Program-made: the position numbers and the translations under genes
Shown here: in pieces, positions 45,270 through 53,181 of the stretch
Layout of the letters: each line of letters begins with the position of its first letter
Numbering within the stretch: position 1 is the stretch's first letter
From: Allostreptomyces psammosilenae
GTDB taxonomy: Bacteria; Actinomycetota; Actinomycetes; Streptomycetales; Streptomycetaceae
Length of the DNA: 64,000 nucleotides
Assembly: GCF_013407765.1 (NCBI RefSeq)
Contig: NZ_JACBZD010000002.1
Location: 754,001-818,000, forward strand
Direction of reading: 5' to 3'
The notes under the pieces: model-generated
The model's input: only the letters and a program-made list of their open reading frames with translations
Told to the model about the DNA's origin: nothing
The model's database searches: none

Positions 45270-45956
45270 TTACGGAGCGCCGCCCTCCCCGGTGCGGGAG
45301 CGCCGACGCGGGAGCCGGAACAGCCGGTACAGCCGGCGCAGCGCCTCCTGGTCGCCGTGAGCCACCGCGGCGCCGGCGTCGACGGCCTCGGCGAGGCCGG
45401 TCCGGCCGGCGGCGATGTCGCGGAGGACCTCGCCGCCGGCCGTGACGCTCACGTCCGGCCGCTGGGCGGGGCCGTGGACCATGTCGATCGCGCCGTCGTC
45501 GATCCGGGCGTGGAAGACCTCGTCGTCGACGCGGAACTCGTAGACCGCCCGCAGGCCGGCCGCCGCGTCGGCGTCGAAGCAGGCCTCCAGACCGAGCAGT
45601 GCCCAGCCGGGGTGGAAGGTCTCCTCCTCCCGGGGGGAGTCCATCGCCCAGGTCAGCCCCCACCGGGCGAGCGCCAGCACGGCCGGGGCGAGGTCCTCGC
45701 CGGCGGGGGTGAGGGCGTAGGCGGGGGTGCGGGCCGGCGGGGGGAGGGTGACCCGGCCCACCAGCCCCTCGCGTTCCAGGTGCTTCAGCCTGGCGGCCAG
45801 CAGGCCGGTGCCCAGGCCGCGCAGGTTCCCCCGCAGGTCGCCGAAGCGCTTGGGGCCGGTCAGCAGCTCGCGGATCAGCAGCAGCGTCCAGCGCTCGCCG
45901 ACCAGGTCGAGCGTGCGCGCGGTGGCGCAGTACTGGTTGTAGGTGCGCTGTTCCAC
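45270..45956 (-). CDS. HxlR-family transcriptional regulator
   Basis: A 228-residue regulator. The N-terminal 100 residues are a winged helix of the HxlR family: YCATARTLDLVGERWTLLLIRELLTGPKRFGDLR, LLAARLKHLEREGLV and PAYALTPAGEDL. The C-terminal 100 residues look like an SCP2/sterol-carrier-like ligand domain, seen in other actinobacterial HxlR proteins. It follows the alpha/beta hydrolase gene by nine bases on the same strand. A 20-bp repeat before that operon is the likely operator, so autoregulation is expected. Confidence 0.9.
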   Translation of the reverse strand: MEQRTYNQYCATARTLDLVGERWTLLLIRELLTGPKRFGDLRGNLRGLGTGLLAARLKHLEREGLVGRVTLPPPARTPAYALTPAGEDLAPAVLALARWGLTWAMDSPREEETFHPGWALLGLEACFDADAAAGLRAVYEFRVDDEVFHARIDDGAIDMVHGPAQRPDVSVTAGGEVLRDIAAGRTGLAEAVDAGAAVAHGDQEALRRLYRLFRLPRRRSRTGEGGAP

Positions 45957-45965
45957 TCCGTCATT

Positions 45966-46670
45966 CTAATCTTCGAGCTTCTCGATTCCGAACCGCAGTA
46001 CCTGGGGGTGGAGCAGCAGGTCGGCCAGCGCCCGGGGGTGGGTGAGCATGATGTCGTGCGGGCCGTCCAGGGGGATCGGCCGGTATCCGATCGCCGTGCC
46101 GAGGCGGTCGAACGGATAGGTGAGCGGCCGGCAGTAGACGGCGGTCCCGGGTATCCGGTCGACGGCCCCGCTGAGCCGGGTGGCCTCGGTGAAGGAGCGC
46201 AGCGGCTGCGGCCGCAGGCGCCGGGCGAGCCGGTCCGCGTCGTGCGGGTCGGTCACGCCGAAGCTCGCGGGCGGGGGCGCGGGCACCTGGCGGCCGTCCG
46301 CGCCGGCGCGTGCGGCGGCCCGGACGGCGTCCGCGAAGCCGCGCGGCGCCAGGCCGAACATGCTGGCCCCGTCGCGGCCCGCCCAGCCGTCCACCAGGAC
46401 GACGTGGCGCACCGCCCCGGGCCGCTGGTCGGCGGCCTGGCGGACGACCAGGCCGGCGTAGCTGTGGCCGACCAGCACCAGGTCGTCGGCGCCGGCCGTG
46501 GCGTCGAGCGCGGTGACGACCTCCCGGACGTGGTCGTGCAGGCCGGTGTCGGCCTCCAGGGTGAGGGCCGGCGTGACGGTGCGCGCGCCGGCCCGGTGCA
46601 GTAACGGGGTGAGGCGGTCCCAGGCCCACGGGCCGTGCCAGGCGCCGTGGACGAGAACGAAGGTGGTCAT
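45966..46670 (-). CDS. Alpha/beta hydrolase
   Basis: A 234-residue hydrolase with the N-terminal FVLVHGAWHGPWAWD oxyanion region, the nucleophile elbow VGHSYAG (Ser), an Asp in VVLVDGWAGRDG, and a His in LDGPHDIMLTHP. The pattern is that of small esterases such as the salicylate-binding-protein/hydroxynitrile lyase-like group. Substrate is unknown. It is the first gene of a two-gene operon with the HxlR regulator, which may sense its substrate. Confidence 0.88.
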   Translation of the reverse strand: MTTFVLVHGAWHGPWAWDRLTPLLHRAGARTVTPALTLEADTGLHDHVREVVTALDATAGADDLVLVGHSYAGLVVRQAADQRPGAVRHVVLVDGWAGRDGASMFGLAPRGFADAVRAAARAGADGRQVPAPPPASFGVTDPHDADRLARRLRPQPLRSFTEATRLSGAVDRIPGTAVYCRPLTYPFDRLGTAIGYRPIPLDGPHDIMLTHPRALADLLLHPQVLRFGIEKLED

Positions 46671-46705
46671 GCGGTGCGGTTCCTTCCGTGCCGAGCGGGT
46701 GGCCC

Positions 46706-46771
46706 GCTGCTTCCTGCTCTCGAAGGCTGCTTCCTACTTCCGAAGTCTATGGTTCATTTTCAGGAAGCAAC
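46706..46771. promoter_or_regulatory. Operator-like repeats upstream of the hydrolase/HxlR operon
   Basis: Two tandem 20-base units (46706-46725 and 46726-46745) share GCTGCTTCCT and CGAAG ends and agree at 17 of 20 positions. A third, inverted copy of the core is CAGGAAGCAAC at 46761-46771. On the minus strand a TTGCTT / TAGACT promoter-like pair overlaps the second unit. Confidence 0.6.
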
Positions 46772-46797
46772 AGGGGTGCGGGCGGACTCCTCGACGA

Positions 46798-46850
46798 CGA
46801 CAGGGGCGCCCGGGCGGAAGGAGGGACCTTCCGTCCGGGCGCCCCTGTCG
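46798..46850 (-). terminator. Terminator of the penicillin-binding protein gene
   Basis: A 24-bp stem (46798-46821 with 46827-46850, one G-U pair) with a 5-base loop, beginning CGACAGGGGCGCCCGG. It lies 33 bases beyond the PBP stop. Confidence 0.92.
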
Positions 46851-46882
46851 CGCCCGCGCCGCGGCTACCGCGCGGCCGCCGA

Positions 46883-49800
46883 TCAGCCCACCGGGAGGGT
46901 CATGCCGGGGTCGTCCGCGCCGCCGGAGTCGGACCCGGAGCCGGAGCCGTCGCCCGCGCTGTCGCCGCTGGTTCCGGTGCCGGTGCCACCCGTTCCGGTG
47001 CCGGCGTTCCCGTTCCCGGCATCCGGCTGGGTGCCGCCGGAGTCCGTCCCGGAGCCGGTCGACCCCCCGGACGATCCACCGCCACCGGTCTGACCGGAGC
47101 CCGTCCCGCCGGAGACCGCCCCGCCCGACGGCGCGGCGCCGCCCGCCGGCGGCTGCACCACCGGTGGCGCGACCGGCGTGGAGCCGCCCGTGGCACCGGC
47201 GGTCGGTCCCGCCGTCGGCCCGGTGGTGGCGCCCGCTCCCGGCTCCGCCACCGGGGCCGGGCTGCCGGACGGCGTCGCCCCGGCCGTCGGCTCCTGCTGC
47301 ACCGGCGACGCCGACGCCGAGGCCGACGGCTGCCCGGACGGGGCCTGCGAGGCGTCCAGCAGGTCCTCGCTCAGCGAGAACTCCCGCACCGGCTCGCCCT
47401 GGAGCGCCACCGTGTTGTAGGCGGTCCAGATGCGCGTCGGGAAGTCACCGCCGTGTACCGACCCGCCGCCGCCCAGGCCGCGCAGCGACAGCCGTGCGTG
47501 CGTCTGCGGGTCCTCCCGGAACATGCCCACGCTCGTGGCCAGGTTCGGGGTGTAGCCGGTGAACCAGGCCGAGTTGTTGTCGTCCGTGGTGCCGGTCTTG
47601 CCGGCGGCCGGGCGCTCCAGCGCCATCGCGGCGTAGCCGGTGCCCGACGGGCTGATCACGTCCTGGAGCACCGACGTCACCGAGTCGGCGACGTCCCGGT
47701 CCAGCGCCCGGGTGGGCTCGTGCTCCGGCAGCTCCACCGTCTCGCCGTCGCGCTCCGCCTTCAGCACGGTCCACGGCTCGTAGTGCTCCCCGTGCGCCGC
47801 GAAGGTGCCGTAGGCGCTCGCCATGTCCAGCGCGCTGGGCGAGGCCACACCGAGCGAGAGGGCGGCGTGCGGCGCCAGGTCGCTGGTGCTCTCCGGGATG
47901 CCCAGGGCGATGGCGGTGTCCACCACGTTCTCCAGCCCCGCGTCCACGCCGAGCTGGGCGAACACCGTGTTCACCGACTTCTGCATGGCCGTGCGGATGG
48001 TGATCTGCCCGTAGGAGCGCTCGCCCTCGTTCGGCGGCTCGTAGGGCGGGGCGCCCGAGGCGATCCCCTGGATCGGGATGCGGTTGTTGCCGTTGTAGTA
48101 GGTCTCGGTGGTGACCGGGCGCCCGTCCCGGGTCCGGGCGCCCTCCTGGAGCGCCGTGGCCAGCACGATGGGCTTGAAGGTGGAGCCCACCTGCACGTCC
48201 CGGCGGGTCGCGTCGTTGACGAACTGCTCCAGGTAGTCCGGCCCGCCGTAGATCGCCATCACCTGGCCGCTGTTCGGATCCAGGGACGCCGCGCCGACCC
48301 GCACGTTGCGGTCCGCCTCACGGGTCTCGGGGTCCAGCGCGCTGTACAGCTCCTGCTCCACCGCCGCGATCAGCGCGGCCTGCTTGTCCGGATCGAAGGT
48401 GGTGGTGATCTCCCACCCGCCGGCGGCCAGGCTGGCCTCGTCCACGACACCGGCGTCCAGCAGCTCCTGCTGGGCCATCTCGATCAGGTAGCCGGCCTGC
48501 CCGCCGACGCCGTCCTGCGGCGCCTGGTCGATCGGCTCCGGGAACTCCATGCCCGCGCGCTCGCCGGCGTCCAGCCAGCCGGACTCCACCATGCCGTCCA
48601 GCACGTAGTTCCAGCGGGCGACGGCGGCGGCGCGGTCCTCCGCGTCGGCCGTGGCCACGTCGTACCGGCTCGGCTGGTTCACCAGGGTGGCCAGGTAGGC
48701 GCCCTCGGCCACGGTCAGCTCGGAGGCGTCCTTGTCGTAGAAGGCCCGCGCGCCGGCCTGGATCCCGTAGGCGTTGCGACCGAAGTAGCTGGTGTTGAGG
48801 TACCCCTCCAGGATCTCGTCCTTGGACATCTCCCGGTCCACCCGCAGCGCGATCAGGATCTCCTTCGCCTTCCGCGCGATGGTGCGGTCCTGGCTCAGGT
48901 AGTAGTTCTTCACGTACTGCTGGGTGATGGTCGAACCGCTCTGCGTGCCGCCGCCGGTCGCCATGTTCCAGCCGGCCCGCGCGATGGCCAGGACGTCGAT
49001 GCCCGGATCGGAGTAGAAGTTGCGGTTCTCCGCCGCGAGCATCGCCTTCTGCACGTGCTCGGGCACGACCGAGAGGTCCACGTTCTCCCGGTCGACGTCG
49101 CCGGTCCGGCCGATCTCCGTGCCGTCCCGGTACAGCCATATGTTGACCTCCTGGATGGCGGCGGCGTTCGGGTCCGGCACCGGGGTCATCTGGTAGGCGG
49201 CGTAGGCGCCGCCGGCGCACGCCAGCACGAACAGCATCGCGCCGCCGACCACCATCCGCCAGGTGGGCAGCAGGCGCCGCCAGCCGTGGCGGCGCTTGGA
49301 GCTGCGGAGGATCCGGGCCAGCACGCTGCGCCGCTTCGGTTCACCGGCGCCCAAGGAGTCGGTGTCCCGCGCCGGGCCGCCGCCGTCCGGGGGCACGTCG
49401 GCGCCGCCCGCCGGCACGGCGCCACCCGCCGTGGGGCTCGCGGTGGTGACGCTCGTGGTGGTGAGGCTCGCCGGGGTGGCGCTCGCGGTCGTGACGGCCG
49501 CCGGGTCCGGCAGGGCCCTGAGCTGCACCGTGCGGTCGGCGGCCGGCACCTCGTCGGCCACGGCCCCCGCCCCCACCAGGGCCGCCGCCCCGTCGCTGGC
49601 CGGGGTCTCGTCGTCCGCCGGCGCCTGCGCCTGCGCCTGCGCCGGGTCCGGGTCCTGGTCCGCGACGGCGGCGGCTCCGGCCACCGGGGCAGGCGCGGCC
49701 ACCCGTGCCGTCAGGACGGCCAGCGGGACGGGCCGCAGCGGCATGGTCTCGTCCGGCGCCGGGCCCGCCGCCTCGTCGCCGCCCTGGCGGTCCTGGCCGC

Positions 49801-50314
49801 TCTGGCCGCTCGGGCCCTCCTCGCCGTGCTCGCCGTGCTCGCCGACCGGAGCGTCCTCACCGTCCCGGGCGTCCTCACCGACTGGAGCGTCCTGGTTGTC
49901 CTCGGCCTCCCGGGTCTTGGGCGCGTCCGGTGCACCGTCGGCCCCACCGCCCGCGACCGGGTCGCGATCCGCCCCGCTCGCGCCCTCGTCCTCCTCGGCC
50001 GGCTTCTCCTCAGCCCGGGCCTGGTCGGTGGTGGCCCGGTCGGCGCGGTCGCCCCCCGCTACGGCGGCCGCGTCGTCGTCCGGGCTGCCGTCATCCGCGT
50101 CGTCGTCCCCCGTGCCGGTCGCTCCGTCGGAGCCGTCCTCGGGGCCCGTGGCGGGGGAGTCGGCCTCGCCCACGGGGGCGTCGCCCGGTTGGCCGTCCTC
50201 GACGGACTCCCGGGTCTCCCGCTCGCCCGTCGTCGCGCCGTCGGGTGCGGGTCTGTCGGGGGAGGGGGCGTCCTGGGAGGTCCGATCCTTGCTGCGTTCG
50301 TTCTCGACGGGCAT
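46883..50314 (-). CDS. Class A penicillin-binding protein (transglycosylase/transpeptidase)
   Basis: A 1143-residue bifunctional peptidoglycan synthase. Residues 1-350 are an unusually long acidic, disordered cytoplasmic region rich in Asp, Glu, Pro and Ala. One membrane helix (MVVGGAMLFVLACAGGAYAAY, about 352-372) precedes the GT51 glycosyltransferase domain with AAENRNFYSDPG, GGTQSGSTITQQYVKNYYL and EILEGYLNTSYFGR. The transpeptidase domain has STFKP (SxxK, about 710), SVNTVF (SxN, about 781) and KTGTTDDNNSAWF (KTGT, about 905). The last 180 residues are Gly/Ser/Thr/Pro-rich and extracellular. All catalytic motifs are intact. ATG 50314 is preceded by a GAGGAG site. It is transcribed alone. 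Confidence 0.94.
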   Translation of the reverse strand: MPVENERSKDRTSQDAPSPDRPAPDGATTGERETRESVEDGQPGDAPVGEADSPATGPEDGSDGATGTGDDDADDGSPDDDAAAVAGGDRADRATTDQARAEEKPAEEDEGASGADRDPVAGGGADGAPDAPKTREAEDNQDAPVGEDARDGEDAPVGEHGEHGEEGPSGQSGQDRQGGDEAAGPAPDETMPLRPVPLAVLTARVAAPAPVAGAAAVADQDPDPAQAQAQAPADDETPASDGAAALVGAGAVADEVPAADRTVQLRALPDPAAVTTASATPASLTTTSVTTASPTAGGAVPAGGADVPPDGGGPARDTDSLGAGEPKRRSVLARILRSSKRRHGWRRLLPTWRMVVGGAMLFVLACAGGAYAAYQMTPVPDPNAAAIQEVNIWLYRDGTEIGRTGDVDRENVDLSVVPEHVQKAMLAAENRNFYSDPGIDVLAIARAGWNMATGGGTQSGSTITQQYVKNYYLSQDRTIARKAKEILIALRVDREMSKDEILEGYLNTSYFGRNAYGIQAGARAFYDKDASELTVAEGAYLATLVNQPSRYDVATADAEDRAAAVARWNYVLDGMVESGWLDAGERAGMEFPEPIDQAPQDGVGGQAGYLIEMAQQELLDAGVVDEASLAAGGWEITTTFDPDKQAALIAAVEQELYSALDPETREADRNVRVGAASLDPNSGQVMAIYGGPDYLEQFVNDATRRDVQVGSTFKPIVLATALQEGARTRDGRPVTTETYYNGNNRIPIQGIASGAPPYEPPNEGERSYGQITIRTAMQKSVNTVFAQLGVDAGLENVVDTAIALGIPESTSDLAPHAALSLGVASPSALDMASAYGTFAAHGEHYEPWTVLKAERDGETVELPEHEPTRALDRDVADSVTSVLQDVISPSGTGYAAMALERPAAGKTGTTDDNNSAWFTGYTPNLATSVGMFREDPQTHARLSLRGLGGGGSVHGGDFPTRIWTAYNTVALQGEPVREFSLSEDLLDASQAPSGQPSASASASPVQQEPTAGATPSGSPAPVAEPGAGATTGPTAGPTAGATGGSTPVAPPVVQPPAGGAAPSGGAVSGGTGSGQTGGGGSSGGSTGSGTDSGGTQPDAGNGNAGTGTGGTGTGTSGDSAGDGSGSGSDSGGADDPGMTLPVG

Positions 50315-50813
50315 CGTGCTGTGTGTCTCCTCGGCCGCGAAGGCTCCGCGCGCGATCGCTGCGGATGGCGTGACGACGGAACGCCTCCGCGGGCCACGTA
50401 CGGCGGCGGGGCTGTTCGAATGGTGCCGGGGAGGACGATTCCACCCGTGGTGCGGGGGTTGTACCGGCCGGCGTCTCAAGCTAACACCGGACGGAAATTC
50501 GACGTCGCGCCACGAGGTGGCGCCACTCACAGGCGCCCGTGTGGATCAACGCGGGCCTGCTCCGTCCGGCCGCGCGACCTCCCGCGGGACCGCCCGCGGG
50601 ACCGCCCGCGGGCCTCCAGGGACCCGGCGGGCGCCGGCGCCGTACCGTGACGTGACGCGACGCGACGCACCAGGCGGGTCCGCCCCGGCCTTCCGGCCGG
50701 CGGACGGACCCGCCTGGGTACGAGCCTGTCTGTGACGAGGAGAACGGCAGGTGCCGCGCCGACCGCGATCGACCGCGATCAGGGGAGGCGGTGGGGCGGT
50801 CGGTCGGCGTGCC
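50315..50813. other. 499-base gap upstream of the PBP gene
   Basis: Holds the PBP promoter region, a CCCGCGGGACCG triplicate at about 50580-50618, repeats of GACGCGACGC near 50655, a 13-bp hairpin at 50670-50717 and a GATCGACCGCGATC repeat near 50765. No gene is supported. Confidence 0.5.
50670..50717 (-). terminator. Hairpin downstream of the small secreted protein gene
   Basis: Perfect 13-bp stem CCAGGCGGGTCCG / CGGACCCGCCTGG with inner GGCC pairs, about 97 bases past the stop of the minus-strand gene. Confidence 0.7.
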
Positions 50814-51134
50814 TCAGTAGTAGCGCAGCGAGTCCGCGGTGATCGTGAGGCTGGAGGTGTACGGCTGCATGACGGCTACCAGGCCGCCCGAGCAGTCCAG
50901 TCCGAGGTAGAGGTGCGCCACGCGGTCCGTCTGGTTGGACGGCAGCGAGGCGGGTTGCGCGCCGTCGGAGAGGGCGTGGCACACGTGGTCGGCCGGGTCG
51001 AGGATGACGTGCCGCCCGGCATCGGCGGTGGTGTACGAGAAGAACCCGGCGGCGGCCGACGCGCTGTCGACGGGCAGGGCGAGGGCCAGCAGCGCGCCGG
51101 CGCCGGCGGCGGCAAGGGCGGGGTGGAGGGGCAT
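50814..51134 (-). CDS. Small secreted protein, paralog A
   Basis: A 106-residue exported protein. The signal peptide is LHPALAAAGAGALLALALPVDSASA, with cleavage expected after ASA. The mature part of about 80 residues has two Cys (VCHALSD and LDCSGGL) that could form one disulfide, and ends ITADSLRYY. It matches its upstream neighbour in length, cysteine positions and motifs (FSY, CHAL, SNQTD, AHLY, DC-GGL, QPY, DxLRY), so the two arose by tandem duplication. No known family is recognised. ATG 51134 is chosen because GGGGAG lies at a suitable distance. Confidence 0.78.
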   Translation of the reverse strand: MPLHPALAAAGAGALLALALPVDSASAAAGFFSYTTADAGRHVILDPADHVCHALSDGAQPASLPSNQTDRVAHLYLGLDCSGGLVAVMQPYTSSLTITADSLRYY

Positions 51135-51239
51135 CGGGTGCACTCCCCTCGGAGTGGGGCGGGTGGGTCGCTTGATGGATACCCGCCCCCTCCGCCCTTG
51201 CCGCCGGTGCGCCGGGCCGAGCCCGTTGCGCCGCGGGGG

Positions 51240-51557
51240 CTAGAAGTAGCGCAGCCCGTCGGCTTCGAGCGCGGGGTCGGCGGTGGAGTACGGCTGGATG
51301 ACGCCGATCAGCCCGCCCGTGCAGTCGGCGCCGTTGTAGAGGTGGGCGCCCTTGTCGGTCTGGTTCGACAGGTGGGTGGCCCGGAACTCCTCGTCGGCGA
51401 GGGCGTGGCAGGTGCCGTCCGCCGGGTTGACGATGGTCTGCGGGGTGGGGTTGGCGTAGCTGAAGGTCCCGGTCGCCGCGGAGGCGGTGCCGGTCGGGAG
51501 GGTGAGGACGAGCAGCGCGGCGCCGGCGGTGGCGGCGAGGGCGGGGTGGATGCGCAT
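51240..51557 (-). CDS. Small secreted protein, paralog B
   Basis: A 105-residue exported protein: signal peptide MRIHPALAATAGAALLVLTL with cleavage near TASA-A, then an 80-residue domain with the same two-Cys plan as the neighbour (TCHALADEE and ADCTGGLIGV) and the end EADGLRYF. It is probably a compact beta-rich extracellular protein. The two genes are 105 bases apart on one strand and may be expressed together or separately. Function is unknown. ATG 51557 is preceded by AAGGAGACCC. Confidence 0.8.
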   Translation of the reverse strand: MRIHPALAATAGAALLVLTLPTGTASAATGTFSYANPTPQTIVNPADGTCHALADEEFRATHLSNQTDKGAHLYNGADCTGGLIGVIQPYSTADPALEADGLRYF

Positions 51558-51802
51558 GGTGAACGGGTCTCCTTCGACCTGAACCGTCGCGTGGATGTCG
51601 GCAGTTCCTGTTTATCGGAAGGTGAGCACCGCGATACTCACTGTCATCACATCGTGTGATTCTCGCGCCGGGGAGGTTAGCCACCGCCGTGGCGCGGACA
51701 GGGATCAGGCACTGCCGGGCGCCGGAGGGCCGGGGCGCCGGGGCCGGAACGGGGTCCGCTCCGGGCTCGCCCCTCCCGGCGCGTCCCTCCCGCGCCACCG
51801 GC

Positions 51803-53050
51803 TCACTCCCCGTGCGCGCCCGCTCCCACCTCGGCGAGGGCGGCGCGGACCCGCTCCACGGCCCCGGCGGTCGTCGAGCCGTGCGCCGAGAGCCGCACGT
51901 GCTCCGGGCGGACCGTGGCCACCACGCCGCAGGCCTCCAGCGCCCGCCCGACGGCGGCGGTGTCCCGGCCCGGCAGCGTGAACGTCACGATGCCGGCCCG
52001 CTCCGCCGGATCCACCGGGGAGGACGGCACGCCGCCGGCCGCCCGCACCACCTCCAGCAGCTCACCGACCACCTCGGTGACGTACGCGTCCAGGGCGGGC
52101 ACCCCCACCGACTCCACCAGCTCCAGGGCGGAGGCCAGCCCGCCGGCCGTCACCGGGGAGGGGTTGCTGAGCGAGAAGCGGCCGGCGTCGGGCAGCGGCT
52201 CGTGGGTGCGGTCGTCGAAGGCGTAGGCGTCCTGGGCCCCGGTCCAGCCGCTGAGCACCGGTTCCAGCCGCTCCAGCGCCCGGTCCCGCACCACCATGAA
52301 CCCGGTGCCCCAGCCGGCGCGCAGCCACTTCTGGCCGCCGACGACGATGACGTCCGCGGCCTCCCAGGCCATGTCGGCGACCCCGAAGCCCTGGATCGCG
52401 TCGACGATCAGCAGACGGTCGCCGGCGACCTCGCGCAGCGCCGCGAGGTCGGCGCGGTGGCCGGAACGGAAGTCCACCGCGCTCACCGCCACCGCCACGA
52501 CGGAGTCCGCGGGGCCCGCGTCCGTGGACCGTCCGCCCGCGAGCTGTGCGGCGGGGGCCGCGCCCGGCCCGCGGGTGCCCTCCAGGGCGGCCCGGACGGT
52601 GTCGGGGGTGGCCCACCCACGGTGGTCCAGGGGCACCGGGAGCGCCCGGGAGCGGCCCAGCGACGCGGCGCGTTCCCAGGCGTAGCGGTTGCTCGGGAAC
52701 TGCCGGCTGGGCAGCAGCACCCGCCCGCCGGGCAGGCCGAACGCCACGTGGAACAGCCCGGTGGAGGTGTTGGGCACCAGGACGACCTGGTCGGTGCGGG
52801 CCCGGGCCAGCCGGGCGGCGGCGGCCCTGGCCCGCTCGTACGCGGTCATCAGGTCGCCGACCGTGCCGGGGCCCGGGTCCGCCAGCCGTCCCATCATCTC
52901 GGCCTGGGTGCGCAGCACGGTGTCGGAGGGCGGGCCGACGGAGGCGAAGTTGAGGTAGCCCTCCGACTCCGAGAAGTGCTCGGCGTATCCGGGCAGCCCG
53001 CCGGGGGAGGAGGACGCCGGTGGGGTGGTGGCGTTCGTTGATCGGATCAT
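51803..53050 (-). CDS. Class V aminotransferase-like PLP enzyme
   Basis: A 415-residue fold-type I PLP enzyme of the class V group (cysteine desulfurase, kynureninase and isopenicillin-epimerase-like). The N-terminus GYLNFASVGPPS, the phosphate-binding region VPNTSTGLFHVAFGLPGG, the Asp in LLIVDAIQGFGV that pairs with the cofactor nitrogen, and the PLP Lys in VIVVGGQKWLRAGWGTGF are all present. No desulfurase active-site Cys loop is seen, so it is more likely an aminotransferase or epimerase. It is divergent from the DUF445 gene with which it shares the promoter region. Confidence 0.87.
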   Translation of the reverse strand: MIRSTNATTPPASSSPGGLPGYAEHFSESEGYLNFASVGPPSDTVLRTQAEMMGRLADPGPGTVGDLMTAYERARAAAARLARARTDQVVLVPNTSTGLFHVAFGLPGGRVLLPSRQFPSNRYAWERAASLGRSRALPVPLDHRGWATPDTVRAALEGTRGPGAAPAAQLAGGRSTDAGPADSVVAVAVSAVDFRSGHRADLAALREVAGDRLLIVDAIQGFGVADMAWEAADVIVVGGQKWLRAGWGTGFMVVRDRALERLEPVLSGWTGAQDAYAFDDRTHEPLPDAGRFSLSNPSPVTAGGLASALELVESVGVPALDAYVTEVVGELLEVVRAAGGVPSSPVDPAERAGIVTFTLPGRDTAAVGRALEACGVVATVRPEHVRLSAHGSTTAGAVERVRAALAEVGAGAHGE

Positions 53051-53181
53051 GTTCCCAGACGGTAGGACCTGCCCGACCTCGGGCGCTCGCGCGGTCTCGG
53101 GGGCGAGCCGGGGGTGGACTAGGGGAGCGATCAGGGAGTGGCCCCGGCGTTTTCCGACTCCGCTGGGGGAGAATCGACCCT

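Noticed and set aside
46688-50650. 1320-residue plus-strand open frame
   Set aside because: It is antisense to the penicillin-binding protein gene, which has all catalytic motifs.
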